Source: Alkaliphilus sp. NP8 | Lineage (GTDB): Bacteria; Bacillota; Clostridia; Peptostreptococcales; Natronincolaceae | Length of the DNA: 64,000 bases | Assembly (NCBI GenBank): GCA_015978205.1 | Contig: JADWMM010000027.1 | Location: 1-64,000, forward strand | Reading direction: 5' to 3' | Shown: positions 19,599 to 29,112 of the stretch, in pieces | How the letters are laid out: each line of letters starts with the position of its first letter | Numbering within the stretch: the first letter of the stretch is position 1 | The notes under the pieces: generated by a model | Databases searched by the model: none | What the model was told of the DNA's origin: nothing | Seen by the model: only the letters and a program-made list of their open reading frames with translations | Made by a program: the position numbers and the translations under genes

Positions 19599-20855
19599 TT
19601 GTTAACAAAAGGACCTAGAGGTACAAAAGACGTATTACCTAGCGATGCCTATAAATGGCATTATGTAGAAGGTATAGTAAAGGATGTAGCAAAACGATTC
19701 GGTTTTGAAGAAATAAGAACACCAACTTTTGAACATACAGAGTTGTTTGAAAGAGGAGTAGGAGATACTACAGATGTAGTTGAAAAAGAAATGTATACTT
19801 TTGAAGATCGAGGAAAAAGAAGTATTACATTAAAGCCAGAAGGTACAGCTTCAGTAGCAAGATCGTTTATAGAAAATAAGCTTTATGCATATGCTCAAAC
19901 TACAAAATTATTTTATATTACTCCAGTTTTTAGATATGAAAGACCACAGGCTGGAAGATTTAGAGAGCATCATCAGTTTGGTGTAGAGCTTTTCGGATCA
20001 TCTAATCCTTCAGTAGATGCAGAAGTTATTAACTTAGCTATGACAATTTATGAAAATTTAGGAATTGAAAAGCTAGAACTTAGAATAAATAGTATAGGAT
20101 GTCCTAAATGTAGAGCTGAATATCATGAAATACTTAAAAAATACTTAGAAAGCAGATTAGATAAGTTGTGTAAAACTTGTCAAGGAAGGTTCGACAGAAA
20201 TCCTCTTAGAATTATCGACTGTAAAAATGATTCTTGTCAAGCAGAATTAACAGAAGTTCCACTTATGTTAGATCACATATGTGATGAATGTAAAGATCAC
20301 TTTGAAACTTTAAAGAAATATTTAGAAGCGTCAGGACTTAACTATATAGTAGATCCTAAAATTGTACGTGGTTTAGATTATTATACTAAAACTGCTTTTG
20401 AAATTATAACAGATGAAGCAGGCAAAAAAGGAACTGTATGTGGTGGAGGAAGATATGACAAGCTTGTAGAGGATTGTGGTGGGCCAGCTACTCCAGGTGT
20501 AGGATTTGGAATGGGATTAGAGAGAGCTATATTAGCACTTGAAAACCAAGAAGTAGAAATACCACAACCTAAAGGATTAGATGTATTTATTGTTACTATG
20601 GGAGATAAAGCATCTTATGAAGGGTTTAGATTAGTTAATGAGCTAAGAAAAGCAGGTTTGATTGCAGATAAAGATCACTTGAATCGTAGTGTTAAGGCGC
20701 AGTTTAAGTATGCTAATAAAGTTAATGCAAATTATACTATTGTAATAGGTGAAGATGAGTTATCTAAAGGTATAGTAAAGCTAAAGAATATGGTTGATGG
20801 AGAAGAAAAAGAAATTGCTTTAAATGATGTAGTAAATATACTTCAAAATAAATAG
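19599..20855 (+). CDS. hisS: Histidyl-tRNA synthetase
   Basis: HisS is a class II synthetase charging tRNA-His. The 418-aa product begins [14 protein letters not shown]. It has motif 2 ([20 protein letters not shown]) and the histidine-specific region [13 protein letters not shown] with CGGGRYD. Motif 3 is GFGMGLERA, and the anticodon domain is at the C-terminus. It starts at TTG behind TGGAGGA. Expression is under the upstream T-box, and aspS follows after 23 nt. Confidence 0.97.
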   Translation: MLTKGPRGTKDVLPSDAYKWHYVEGIVKDVAKRFGFEEIRTPTFEHTELFERGVGDTTDVVEKEMYTFEDRGKRSITLKPEGTASVARSFIENKLYAYAQTTKLFYITPVFRYERPQAGRFREHHQFGVELFGSSNPSVDAEVINLAMTIYENLGIEKLELRINSIGCPKCRAEYHEILKKYLESRLDKLCKTCQGRFDRNPLRIIDCKNDSCQAELTEVPLMLDHICDECKDHFETLKKYLEASGLNYIVDPKIVRGLDYYTKTAFEIITDEAGKKGTVCGGGRYDKLVEDCGGPATPGVGFGMGLERAILALENQEVEIPQPKGLDVFIVTMGDKASYEGFRLVNELRKAGLIADKDHLNRSVKAQFKYANKVNANYTIVIGEDELSKGIVKLKNMVDGEEKEIALNDVVNILQNK

Positions 20856-20878
20856 AAATTAAGTCGGAGGGAACTATT

Positions 20879-22648
20879 ATGGAACTAAAAAGAACTAATA
20901 TGTGTGGAACATTAAATAAAGATAATATTGGAGAAGTAATAACATTATCAGGTTGGATACAGAAAAGAAGAAATTTAGGTGGATTAATATTCGTTGATTT
21001 AAGAGATAGATCAGGAATTATGCAAGTTGTATTTGATAACGATGTATCAGAAGAAGCCTTTAAAAATGCTGAAGGGTTAGGATCAGAATATGTAATTACT
21101 GTAAAAGGAAAGATACATGAAAGAGAATCCAAGAATCCTAATATGCCAACAGGTGATATAGAATTATTTGTAGAAGAAATGGAAATATTAAATGAATCTG
21201 AAACACCACCAATTTACATTAAAGATGATGATGATGTTTCTGAAAATCTTAGACTTAAATATAGATATTTAGATTTAAGAAAGTCTTCAATGCAAAACAA
21301 TATAATTCTTAGACATAAGGTAGCTCAGATTGTAAGAAACTTTTTAAGTAATGAAGGGTTCTTAGAAATAGAAACACCTATGCTTACAAAAACGACTCCA
21401 GAAGGAGCAAGAGATTATCTAGTACCAAGTAGAGTAAACCCAGGTAAATTCTATGCCCTGCCTCAATCTCCACAAATATTTAAGCAACTTTTAATGGTAT
21501 CAGGTATGGAAAGATACTTCCAAATAGTAAAATGCTTTAGAGATGAAGACTTAAGAGCAGACAGACAGCCTGAATTTACACAAATAGACTGTGAAATGTC
21601 TTTTGTAGACATGGAAGATATAATAGGAACTAATGAAAGATTATTACAAAAAGTATTCAAAGAGGCATTAAATGTAGACATATCTTTACCTATTCCTAGA
21701 ATGACTTATAAAGAAGCTATGGATAGATACGGTTCTGATAAGCCAGATATTAGATTCGGTTTTGAATTAGTTGATTTAAGTGAAGTAGTAAAGAACTCTG
21801 GATTTAAAGTATTTACTTCTACTATCGAAAACGGTGGATCTGTTAGAGCTATTAACATTAAAGGTCATGCAGATGACTTTAGCAGAAAAGATATTACTAA
21901 ATTAGAAGACTATGTAAAAACATATGGAGCTAAAGGTTTAGCATGGATTAAAGTTACAGAAGAAGGTGTTACTTCTCCAATAGCTAAATTCTTCGATGAA
22001 GAACAGATCAATGAGATATTAAATGCTACAGATGCAAGCGCAGGAGATTTATTATTATTTGTTGCTGATAAACTAAAAGTAGTCTATGACTCTTTAGGTC
22101 ATTTAAGACTTGAAGTTGCTAAAAGATTAAATTTACTTGATAAAGATGAGTTTAAACTTGTTTGGGTTACAGAATTCCCATTATTTGAATATGATGAAGA
22201 AGAAGATCGTTATGTAGCTATGCACCATCCATTTACTTCACCAGTAGATGAAGATATTGAATTACTTGAAACTAATCCAGAAAAAGCTAGAGCTAAGGCT
22301 TATGATATAGTATTAAATGGATACGAAATAGGTGGAGGTAGTTTAAGAATTTATTCATCAGATCTTCAAGCAAAAATGTTTAAGGCATTAGGATTTAGTG
22401 AAGAAGAAGCTAAAGAAAAATTCGGATTCCTTCTAGATGCATTTAAATATGGAACACCACCTCATGGAGGAATTGCTTTTGGGTTAGACAGACTAGTAAT
22501 GATTTTAGCTAAAGAAGATAATATTAGACAGGTGATAGCATTCCCTAAAACTCAAAATGCTACTTCACCATTAACAAATGCTCCTAGCTTTGCAGATGAA
22601 AAACAGCTAGAAGAGTTAAATGTGAAAGTTGATATTAAGGAACAATAA
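20879..22648 (+). CDS. aspS: Aspartyl-tRNA synthetase
   Basis: AspS charges tRNA-Asp, and possibly tRNA-Asn if the organism uses the indirect route. The 589-aa bacterial-type enzyme has an N-terminal OB-fold anticodon domain. The class II catalytic domain carries [25 protein letters not shown], the [18 protein letters not shown] motif 2 and the bacterial GAD insertion. Motif 3 is the C-terminal [12 protein letters not shown]. The ribosome binding site is GGAGGG. A strong terminator closes the operon. Confidence 0.97.
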   Translation: MELKRTNMCGTLNKDNIGEVITLSGWIQKRRNLGGLIFVDLRDRSGIMQVVFDNDVSEEAFKNAEGLGSEYVITVKGKIHERESKNPNMPTGDIELFVEEMEILNESETPPIYIKDDDDVSENLRLKYRYLDLRKSSMQNNIILRHKVAQIVRNFLSNEGFLEIETPMLTKTTPEGARDYLVPSRVNPGKFYALPQSPQIFKQLLMVSGMERYFQIVKCFRDEDLRADRQPEFTQIDCEMSFVDMEDIIGTNERLLQKVFKEALNVDISLPIPRMTYKEAMDRYGSDKPDIRFGFELVDLSEVVKNSGFKVFTSTIENGGSVRAINIKGHADDFSRKDITKLEDYVKTYGAKGLAWIKVTEEGVTSPIAKFFDEEQINEILNATDASAGDLLLFVADKLKVVYDSLGHLRLEVAKRLNLLDKDEFKLVWVTEFPLFEYDEEEDRYVAMHHPFTSPVDEDIELLETNPEKARAKAYDIVLNGYEIGGGSLRIYSSDLQAKMFKALGFSEEEAKEKFGFLLDAFKYGTPPHGGIAFGLDRLVMILAKEDNIRQVIAFPKTQNATSPLTNAPSFADEKQLEELNVKVDIKEQ

Positions 22649-22716
22649 AAAAATCAAGTATAATATTTTAAAGATAATATATAGTTGTTAAATATTAGAA
22701 TTGTTTATCTATAAAT

Positions 22717-22752
22717 AAAAACTGCTGATTACATGTAATCGGCAGTTTTTAT
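22717..22752 (+). terminator. Terminator of hisS-aspS
   Basis: The near-perfect palindrome 22717-22750 has arms AAAAACTGC and GCAGTTTTT with GATTAC/GTAATC inside, ending in a T-run. Confidence 0.88.
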
Positions 22753-22842
22753 TATGAAGGTAAAGTATTCGTTTTGTATATTTAACATTTATAAGATGAT
22801 TTAATTCAAAAATACAATTTATTTAAAAATAAAATATAATAC

Positions 22843-22871
22843 TTGACATGAATACTAGGGTATACTATAAT
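22843..22871 (+). promoter_or_regulatory. Consensus promoter of the DUF2325 gene
   Basis: TTGACA (22843-22848), a 17-nt spacer and TATAAT (22866-22871) form a perfect sigma-A promoter. The adjacent dyad at 22880-22894 would sit at the transcription start. Confidence 0.85.
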
Positions 22872-22879
22872 GAAACAAA

Positions 22880-22894
22880 TGATAATCGTTATCA
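22880..22894. promoter_or_regulatory. Fur-like box at the DUF2325 promoter
   Basis: TGATAATCGTTATCA matches the 7-1-7 Fur consensus TGATAATnATTATCA at 13 of 14 informative bases. It lies just downstream of the -10 element, a repressing position. Similar boxes precede feoA and feoB in this window. Confidence 0.7.
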
Positions 22895-22914
22895 ACATAA
22901 GGAGGAGAGAGAAT

Positions 22915-23217
22915 ATGACAGCATTATTAGTTGGAGCGGATAGATTAGGTAATATACCTGAAACGTTAAATACATATGGAATAAAAGATTATATACACTG
23001 GGATGGTAGAAAAAAGGGTATGAGAAAATTAGAAATTCCAGGAGAAGTTGATATGGTAATAGTTTTTTATGATTTTATTGAACATAATATAACAGATATA
23101 ATAAAATCAAAAGCTAAGCAAAATGAAATTCCATGTGTTTTTTCAAGAAGAGCCTGTAGTGACTTAGTAAAAAGGCTAAATAACTGTAAAGATTGTAATT
23201 TATGTAAATTAAATTAA
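22915..23217 (+). CDS. DUF2325 family protein
   Basis: The ATG at 22915 follows AGGAGGAGA and gives 100 residues. The protein shows an alternating alpha/beta pattern beginning MTALLVGADRLGNIP, typical of DUF2325. It ends in a Cys-rich tail (C74, C81, C91, C94, C97). Function is unknown. The promoter carries a Fur-like box, so an iron-linked role is an inference from control, and the cysteine cluster could bind metal. It stands alone between the aspS terminator and 6S RNA. Confidence 0.8.
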   Translation: MTALLVGADRLGNIPETLNTYGIKDYIHWDGRKKGMRKLEIPGEVDMVIVFYDFIEHNITDIIKSKAKQNEIPCVFSRRACSDLVKRLNNCKDCNLCKLN

Positions 23218-23269
23218 AGTTCAAAAAATAGTGGAAACATTCAAAAAAATATGGTATTATAATGTTAAC

Positions 23270-23442
23270 ACCCTACTATGTGCGTAAAGTTAGGTAGTTT
23301 TGAGCCAACACAATGACATTGGGAATTCGTAGTTTGCTTATTAAGTAAATGCCTTTTATAAAGGACTTACAAGATAAGTAGCAGAATACCCACCTGCGAG
23401 AGCGGGTTTCAAAACTGTCAACTACGGCATGGTGGGGAAATT
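23270..23442 (+). ncRNA. ssrS: 6S RNA
   Basis: A TATAAT box (23258-23263) precedes a GC-richer segment whose ends pair. CCCTACTATG (23271-23280) pairs with CATGGTGGGG (23429-23438) through G-U pairs, and AGTTTTGA (23296-23303) pairs with TCAAAACT (23409-23416). This leaves a large unpaired middle like the 6S promoter-mimic bubble. In Bacillus subtilis bsrA lies between aspS and yrvM. Here the RNA lies between aspS and tcdA (the yrvM homologue), with only the DUF2325 gene added. 6S RNA sequesters housekeeping RNA polymerase. Confidence 0.75.
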
Positions 23443-23696
23443 TTATGTAAATTTTTAAATTTAATAAATTTGTTATATAATCATAAGGCATTTAACATGA
23501 TTTATATAAAGTATGATTCTAGCAAATTATACTTTGTATAAGTTCTGTGATCTGTCTTATTTTTTATAGAGATATGATAGTTTTTAATTTATCATGGAAT
23601 ATATACTTTATAGAGAGTTCTAAGCAATTAAATAAGTTGACATAAATCTAAAAAATAGTTAATATTAAATTTAGGTAAAAATGTAGGAGGTATAAC
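23443..23696. other. Non-coding stretch between 6S RNA and tcdA
   Basis: This is AT-rich sequence with no supported ORF. A weak inverted repeat AAAGTAT/ATACTTT lies near 23508-23535. The ribosome binding site of tcdA (TAGGAGG) is at its end. Confidence 0.5.
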
Positions 23697-24449
23697 ATGG
23701 CATTACATTCTTTTTCTAGAACAGAATTATTAATCGGAAGTGAAGGACTAAAAAAATTAGAAAATACTAAAGTAGCTATATTTGGTGTAGGTGGAGTAGG
23801 TTCATTTACTGCAGAAGCATTAGCAAGAAGTGGTGTAGGACACCTGATACTAATAGATGATGATGATATATGTTTAACCAATGTAAATAGACAGATTCAT
23901 GCTCTTCGGAGTACAGTAGGTAAATCTAAAGTAGAAACAATGAAGTCTCGTATTTTAGATATTAATCCAAAGGCAAAAGTGACTACTTATCAAGAACTTT
24001 ACAATAGTGAAAGTGCAGAAAGATTATTATCATATGAATATGACTATGTAGTAGATGCTATTGATATGGTATCAGCAAAATTAGATTTAATAGAAAGATG
24101 TAAAAAAAATAATATTCCAATGATTAGCGCTATGGGAGCAGGCAATAAACTTGATCCTACACAATTAGAAGTGGCAGATATTTATGAAACATCTATTTGT
24201 CCGTTGGCTAGAGTTATGCGTAAAGAACTTAGAAAAAGAGGAGTTAAAGATTTGAAGGTTATATACTCAAAGGAAGCACCTATAACTCCATTAGATATTG
24301 AAAGTAGCAGCTGTAAATCGAACTGTATCTGCCCTAATAAAGATAGAACATGTGCTGTAAGACACCAGATTCCAGGCAGTGTATCTTTTGTACCGTCAGT
24401 TTCTGGGCTGATTATAGCATCTCAAATAGTTAAAGATATTATAAAATAG
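23697..24449 (+). CDS. tcdA: tRNA threonylcarbamoyladenosine dehydratase
   Basis: TcdA (CsdL, YrvM) is an E1-like enzyme that cyclises t6A37 to ct6A in tRNA using ATP. The 250-aa product has the nucleotide-binding GVGGVGSFTAEALARSGVG. It also has LIDDDDICLTNVNRQIHA and the VVDAIDMVSAKL region. A Cys-rich segment (CKSNCICPNKDRTC) matches the Firmicute members. Its position after aspS and 6S RNA repeats the Bacillus arrangement. Confidence 0.93.
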   Translation: MALHSFSRTELLIGSEGLKKLENTKVAIFGVGGVGSFTAEALARSGVGHLILIDDDDICLTNVNRQIHALRSTVGKSKVETMKSRILDINPKAKVTTYQELYNSESAERLLSYEYDYVVDAIDMVSAKLDLIERCKKNNIPMISAMGAGNKLDPTQLEVADIYETSICPLARVMRKELRKRGVKDLKVIYSKEAPITPLDIESSSCKSNCICPNKDRTCAVRHQIPGSVSFVPSVSGLIIASQIVKDIIK

Positions 24450-24510
24450 ATTTTATATATTTATTTTTGTGGTAAATATAATATAATAGTAGTTGAAAGG
24501 AGGACTTTTC

Positions 24511-24939
24511 ATGAGACAATGTGGTACTGTAATATCTACAGATAAAGACAAAGCTAAAGTATTATTACAAAGACAATCTGCTTGTGGTGACTGTAAAGGC
24601 TGTAGATGGGGCGATGATGATATGAGCATGGAACTCGAAGCGGTTAATGCAGTTAATGCTAAAGAAGGAGATAGTGTTCAAATAGATATGGAACATCAAG
24701 ATGTTCTAAAAGCAGCATTTATAGCATATGTTATACCATTAATTACCTTAATTGGTGGAGTTATTATTGGGAGTATGCTTTTAGAGTCAATAGGATTAGA
24801 TAAATATAAAGAAATAGGTTCCGGACTATTTGGACTACTATTAACTGGAATGAGCTATCTTGTTATTAAATCTAGAGAAAAAGTATTAGAAAAAAATAAA
24901 AACTATATACCAATAATCCGTGAAATTTCAAATAATTAA
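24511..24939 (+). CDS. SoxR-reducing system RseC-family protein
   Basis: The ATG at 24511 follows AAAGGAGGA, giving 142 residues. RseC/MucC features are visible: an N-terminal soluble part with C4, C25, C28 and C31 (ACGDCKGC), then two transmembrane helices (about 68-90 and 100-120). RseC proteins accompany Rnf-type electron transfer or sigma-E control in other bacteria. No partner genes are present here, so the role is inferred only by family. It ends at a bidirectional terminator. Confidence 0.85.
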   Translation: MRQCGTVISTDKDKAKVLLQRQSACGDCKGCRWGDDDMSMELEAVNAVNAKEGDSVQIDMEHQDVLKAAFIAYVIPLITLIGGVIIGSMLLESIGLDKYKEIGSGLFGLLLTGMSYLVIKSREKVLEKNKNYIPIIREISNN

Positions 24940-24972
24940 AATTAATATTTATAAATATTATTCTTATTAAAA

Positions 24973-25015
24973 AAGGAGGAACTTAATTAACTTTAAGTCC
25001 TCCTTAATTTTTTAA
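24973..25015. terminator. Bidirectional terminator, rseC-like and thrE genes
   Basis: AAGGAGG (24973-24979) pairs with CCTCCTT (24999-25005), and ACTTAA/TTAAGT extends the stem. A-rich and T-rich flanks serve both converging transcripts. Confidence 0.85.
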
Positions 25016-25028
25016 TATAATAATATAG

Positions 25029-25487
25029 CTATTTGTTTCTCATCTCTCTCCTTTTTTTCTGTATCTGTCTTCTGTAAGAGTTTAAGGAAAGAACTATTAC
25101 CAGGGCACCAGAAATTGCAATAGATATTAAAAGAACTTCTGTACCATAATTAGCTGCCATACCAAAATTACGTTCAACAAGAGATAACATTGTATAATAT
25201 AGGCCAAAACCAGGAACTAAAGGAATAATACCAGGAATTATATAAACTGTAATAGGATTTTTATCTACAATAGCAAAAAATTCACCTATAATAGCTATTA
25301 CTAAAGAAGCTATAAACGCAGAAACTAATACAGATTCAAATATTCCATTACTAAATACATATATAACCCAGCCTAAACCACCAGCAAATCCAGATTTAAT
25401 AAATGTTGAAACTGGAGCATTAAATAATACAGCAAAACCTATAGTTGAAAGATAAGCATAGAAAAAGTTTGTTATATATTCTATCAT
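25029..25487 (-). CDS. Threonine/serine exporter family, small membrane subunit (ThrE_2/DUF3815)
   Basis: This 152-aa protein has four to five transmembrane helices (for example FFYAYLSTIGFAVLFNAP and ITVYIIPGIIPLVPGFGLYYTML). It matches the C-terminal half of the corynebacterial ThrE exporter as the separate ThrE_2 subunit. It overlaps the end of the partner gene by 4 nt, so the two halves are translated together. The substrate is probably small amino acids, by family inference. Confidence 0.85.
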   Translation of the reverse strand: MIEYITNFFYAYLSTIGFAVLFNAPVSTFIKSGFAGGLGWVIYVFSNGIFESVLVSAFIASLVIAIIGEFFAIVDKNPITVYIIPGIIPLVPGFGLYYTMLSLVERNFGMAANYGTEVLLISIAISGALVIVLSLNSYRRQIQKKRREMRNK

Positions 25488-26290
25488 GATAAACTACCTC
25501 CAAGCATAATTTGCCATAATGTTAATATAAAACCAACGCCAACGGCAATTGAAGTGGCTATAATTATTGCTTCTACTGCTCTAGCAAGACCCGCTACAAG
25601 ATCACCTGCAATTGAGTCTCGTACAGCATTTGTAATAGCAACTCCAGGAACCATAACCATTATAGAACCAGTGATTACTTTATCAACATCTAATGTTATA
25701 TTTATTAAAGGGGTAACATAAGATATCAAAATAGCTAATCCAGCTGCAACAGCACCACCACAAATATTAGACAAAAATGGTGGGAATTCCATACTATTCA
25801 AGTAGGTAAGAATATAGCTAATAATACTTCCAATAATAAATGCGCCTAAAAAAGCAGGCATATCTCCTCCAAAAAGAAGAGCAAAGAATCCACTAGCTAC
25901 TCCTCCACCTAAAAAAGCATCTATATGTTTAGAAAAAGATTTTAGTTTGTCAATATCTTTTAGCATTGTCATAGCTTCTTTTAAATCCATATTGCTTTCA
26001 ACAAAATTTCTTGAAAAATTATTTACTTCAGCAACTTTATTTAAATTAATCCTTCTAGATTTTATACGTTTAATATAAGTTACAATTTCATCTTGAGATT
26101 CTCCTTTAGTATCTACAGAAACGAAAATCCCAGTAGGTGTTACATAAGGTTCAACATATTGATAATTTCTAGATTTACACAATCTTATTATTGTATCTTC
26201 TACTCTGTAAGTTTCGGCACCGTTTTTCAGCATTATCTCTCCTGCATATAAAGCCATAATTAAAGTTTTTTTGCGATTCGTAGAAATCAT
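25484..26290 (-). CDS. Threonine/serine exporter family, ThrE N-terminal-type subunit (DUF1212)
   Basis: The 268-aa protein has a soluble N-terminal part with LMALYAGEIMLKNGAETYRVEDTI and YVTPTGIFVSV, diagnostic of the DUF1212/ThrE family. Five transmembrane helices follow. With the downstream 152-aa subunit it forms a split ThrE-like exporter. The gene is divergent from glyA, the serine/glycine/threonine-related enzyme, which fits a role in exporting small amino acids. Both divergent genes have clear sigma-A promoters. Confidence 0.87.
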   Translation of the reverse strand: MISTNRKKTLIMALYAGEIMLKNGAETYRVEDTIIRLCKSRNYQYVEPYVTPTGIFVSVDTKGESQDEIVTYIKRIKSRRINLNKVAEVNNFSRNFVESNMDLKEAMTMLKDIDKLKSFSKHIDAFLGGGVASGFFALLFGGDMPAFLGAFIIGSIISYILTYLNSMEFPPFLSNICGGAVAAGLAILISYVTPLINITLDVDKVITGSIMVMVPGVAITNAVRDSIAGDLVAGLARAVEAIIIATSIAVGVGFILTLWQIMLGGSLS

Positions 26291-26311
26291 AATCTCACCT
26301 CCAAGAGCAAT

Positions 26312-26340
26312 ATTATAACAGATTGTAATAGTAAATGTAA
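26312..26340 (-). promoter_or_regulatory. Promoter of the thrE operon (minus strand)
   Basis: On the minus strand TTACAT (26340-26335), 17 nt, then TATAAT (26317-26312) with a TG extension of the -10 element. Confidence 0.75.
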
Positions 26341-26462
26341 GAGTAATTTTTATAAATTAAAATATGTTTAATATGATTTTATTTGTTTTAAAGTACAATT
26401 ACGGATTTATAGAATCTCAGGCATATATTAATATTTCGTTATATATTAATTATGATAACCTA

Positions 26463-26491
26463 TTGTAAAATATATGTAAAAAACTTATAAT
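26463..26491 (+). promoter_or_regulatory. Promoter of glyA
   Basis: TTGTAA (26463-26468), a 17-nt spacer and TATAAT (26486-26491). Downstream, AAGTAAATT occurs twice in tandem, followed by the related AAGAAAATT, in the short leader before the ribosome binding site. No glycine riboswitch was recognised. Confidence 0.7.
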
Positions 26492-26547
26492 GATAATAAG
26501 TAAATTAAGTAAATTAAGAAAATTAAAAAAGGGAAGGGGACTAACTA

Positions 26548-27777
26548 ATGAATTTTGATATGTTAAAGGTTAATGATCCAGAAATCTATGAAGTGATTCA
26601 AAAAGAAACAGAAAGACAGAGAAATGGAATAGAGCTAATAGCATCAGAAAACTTTGTTACAGAAGCAGTAATGGAAGCAATGGGTAGTCAATTAACAAAT
26701 AAATATGCTGAAGGATATCCAGGAAAAAGATATTATGGAGGCTGCGAAGAAGTAGATGTTGCAGAAGACTTAGCTAGAGATAGACTGAAAAAACTATTTA
26801 ATGCTGATCATGCTAATGTACAACCACATTCTGGAGCTAACGCTAATATTGGAGTGTATTTTGCAGTATTAGAGCCAGGAGATACTGTTTTAGGTATGAA
26901 TCTTTCTCATGGTGGGCATTTAACTCATGGTAGTCCTGTTAATATATCTGGTAAATATTATAACTTTGTGGATTATGGAGTTGATGAAAAAAACCACTTA
27001 ATAGATTATGAAGAAGTAAGAAAAGTTGCTAAGGAAACTAATCCAAAGCTTATAGTAGCTGGTGCAAGTGCATATCCTAGAAAAATAGACTTTAAAAAGT
27101 TTAGAGAAATAGCAGATGAAGTTGGAGCTTATTTAATGGTAGATATGGCTCATATTGCAGGTTTAGTTGCTGCAGGGTTACATGAAAATCCTTGTGAATA
27201 TGCAGATTTTGTAACTACAACTACACATAAAACCTTAAGAGGGCCAAGAGGTGGAGCTATTCTATGTAAAGAAAAATATGCAAAACTAATAGATAAGTCA
27301 ATTTTCCCAGGTTTCCAAGGTGGACCTTTAATGCATATTATAGCAGCTAAAGCAGTTGCATTTAAAGAAGCTTTAGAACCAGAGTTTAAAGAATATCAAA
27401 AGCAGGTTATAAAAAATGCTAATAAGCTTGGAGAAGAATTAAAAAATAGAGATTTCAATTTAGTATCTGGAGGAACAGATAATCACTTATTATTACTAGA
27501 CTTAAGAAATAAAAATATTACAGGTAAAGATGCTGAAAAATTATTAGATAAAGTAGGCGTTACAGTTAATAAAAATACTATACCACAAGATCCTGAAAGT
27601 CCATTTGTAACTAGTGGTGTTCGTATAGGTACTCCTGCTGTTACTACAAGAGGGATGAAAGAAGAAGATATGGTAACTATAGCTGAAATCATGAGCACGA
27701 TTATAGATAATCCTGAAAAAATTCAGGAAGTGTCTAAGATGGTAAAAGATTTATGTTCAAAATTTAAGCTATACTAG
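26548..27777 (+). CDS. glyA: Serine hydroxymethyltransferase
   Basis: GlyA interconverts serine and glycine with tetrahydrofolate and PLP. The 409-aa product is full length. The PLP lysine is K228 in [14 protein letters not shown]. It also has [10 protein letters not shown], the [14 protein letters not shown] segment, and [12 protein letters not shown]. The ribosome binding site is GGGAAGGGG. The gene is monocistronic, with its own promoter and a strong terminator. Confidence 0.97.
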   Translation: MNFDMLKVNDPEIYEVIQKETERQRNGIELIASENFVTEAVMEAMGSQLTNKYAEGYPGKRYYGGCEEVDVAEDLARDRLKKLFNADHANVQPHSGANANIGVYFAVLEPGDTVLGMNLSHGGHLTHGSPVNISGKYYNFVDYGVDEKNHLIDYEEVRKVAKETNPKLIVAGASAYPRKIDFKKFREIADEVGAYLMVDMAHIAGLVAAGLHENPCEYADFVTTTTHKTLRGPRGGAILCKEKYAKLIDKSIFPGFQGGPLMHIIAAKAVAFKEALEPEFKEYQKQVIKNANKLGEELKNRDFNLVSGGTDNHLLLLDLRNKNITGKDAEKLLDKVGVTVNKNTIPQDPESPFVTSGVRIGTPAVTTRGMKEEDMVTIAEIMSTIIDNPEKIQEVSKMVKDLCSKFKLY

Positions 27778-27807
27778 TAAATAAAACAATAGATTTTACA
27801 TAGAAAT

Positions 27808-27852
27808 GCGCAAATATTTTTGCTTTAACGCAAATATTTTTGCGCTTTTTTT
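27808..27852 (+). terminator. Terminator of glyA
   Basis: GCGCAAATATTTTTGC (27808-27823) pairs with GCAAATATTTTTGCGC (27830-27845) with two mismatches, followed by seven T (27846-27852). Confidence 0.88.
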
Positions 27853-27928
27853 ATACTAAATAATTAATGTCATAAGTATATATATGGTCAAACCTTAAGA
27901 AATGCGCTTTGCTTATCTAATATTAAAA

Positions 27929-27945
27929 TTGGCATATGCTTTGCA
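27929..27945 (+). promoter_or_regulatory. Sigma-54 promoter of the ornithine operon
   Basis: TTGGCATATGCTTTGCA has the -24 GG (27931-27932) and -12 GC (27943-27944) exactly 10 nt apart. It matches TGGCAc-N5-TTGCa at all but one position. The predicted start is near 27956, 42 nt before ord. Sigma-54 promoters need an enhancer-binding activator, and none is encoded in this window. Confidence 0.8.
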
Positions 27946-27997
27946 TGTATTGTATATGGTTAATATTATTATAAATTTTAAAAATGGAGGGATTGTT

Positions 27998-29044
27998 ATG
28001 GAAAATATAAAGGTTATAATATGGGGATTTGGTGCAATGGGAAGTGGAATGGCAAAAATGCTGTTAAATAAAAAAGGTGTAGAAATTGTAGGTATATGTG
28101 ATTTATCGGAAGAAAGAGTTGGAAAAAATATGTATGATATTTTAGGTGTTGAAAGTGAAGGTAGAAAACCAGTAATAATAAATAAAAATATGGAAAAAAT
28201 TATTAAAAATACTAATGCAGATATAGCTTTACTTGCTACAGACTCTTTTACAAAAGGTGCTTTTGATAAAATTAAACTTATGCTAGAGAACAAAATTAAT
28301 GTAATATCTACAGCCGAGGAAATGGCTTATCCTAAAGCGCAGGAACCAGAGCTTGCAAAAGAACTAGATAAAATTGCTAAAGAGAATGGAGTGTCAGTTT
28401 TAGGAACAGGCATTAATCCAGGTTTAATTATGGATTTATTAGTAGTGGCATTAACAGGTTGTATGCTAGATGTAGAGCATGTTGAAGCTAAAAGAGTTAA
28501 TTCACTTTCTCCATTTGGTAAAGCAGTTATGGAAGAACAAGGTGTTGGTATAACTGTTAAAGAGTTTGAAAAAGGTGTAAAAAGTGGAAGTTTAGCAGGA
28601 CATGTTGGGTTCCAAGAATCAATCAGAATGATTGGAGATGCAATTGGTTGGCCAGTTGAAAAAATTGACACCCAAATGAAACCTATCGTTACTACTGTGG
28701 ATAGAAAATCACCTTATGGATTTGCAGCAGCTGGTAACGTAGCAGGAGTAAATATGACTGGTCAAGGCTATGTAGATAATAAAGTAAAAATCGATATGAT
28801 TCACCCACAACAGATTGAGCCAGAAATGGAAGGTACGTCTACAGGTGATTATATAACAATAAAAGGTACTCCAGAAGTAAATATGGCTATTACTCCAGAA
28901 GTTGAAGGTGGTTTAGGAACAATAGCTATGTGTGTAAATATGATTCCTCATGTAATTAATGCAAAAGAAGGACTTAAAACTATGATAGATTTACCTGTTC
29001 CAAGAGCTATAATGGGAGATATGAGAAATCTTATAGAAAAATAA
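27998..29044 (+). CDS. ord: 2,4-diaminopentanoate dehydrogenase
   Basis: Ord oxidatively deaminates (2R,4S)-2,4-diaminopentanoate to 2-amino-4-oxopentanoate with NAD(P)+. The ATG at 27998 follows ATGGAGGG, giving 348 residues. The in-frame extension upstream overlaps the sigma-54 promoter and is not used. The N-terminal Rossmann motif IIWGFGAMGSGMA is visible, and the C-terminal part is of the dihydrodipicolinate-reductase type. It is the first gene of the oxidative ornithine fermentation operon. Confidence 0.93.
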   Translation: MENIKVIIWGFGAMGSGMAKMLLNKKGVEIVGICDLSEERVGKNMYDILGVESEGRKPVIINKNMEKIIKNTNADIALLATDSFTKGAFDKIKLMLENKINVISTAEEMAYPKAQEPELAKELDKIAKENGVSVLGTGINPGLIMDLLVVALTGCMLDVEHVEAKRVNSLSPFGKAVMEEQGVGITVKEFEKGVKSGSLAGHVGFQESIRMIGDAIGWPVEKIDTQMKPIVTTVDRKSPYGFAAAGNVAGVNMTGQGYVDNKVKIDMIHPQQIEPEMEGTSTGDYITIKGTPEVNMAITPEVEGGLGTIAMCVNMIPHVINAKEGLKTMIDLPVPRAIMGDMRNLIEK

Positions 29045-29112
29045 GCAAAGAGTCAGTTTATATAAACTTTAACTTCAAATGAAAATGTATATATAGATAG
29101 GAGGTTTTAATA

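Noticed and set aside
26342-26547. Search for a glycine riboswitch upstream of glyA
   Set aside because: No conserved aptamer motifs were seen. Only a sigma-A promoter and short AAGTAAATT repeats are present.
27902-27997. N-terminal extension of ord
   Set aside because: It covers the sigma-54 promoter. The ATG at 27998 has a good ribosome binding site and starts the Rossmann fold directly.
27854-27997. Search for a cobalamin riboswitch before the B12-dependent ornithine operon
   Set aside because: The 144-nt gap is too short and lacks a B12-box. It is explained by a sigma-54 promoter.
28327-28671. Minus-strand ORF inside ord
   Set aside because: It is an antisense shadow of a well-supported gene in AT-rich DNA, with no start signal.
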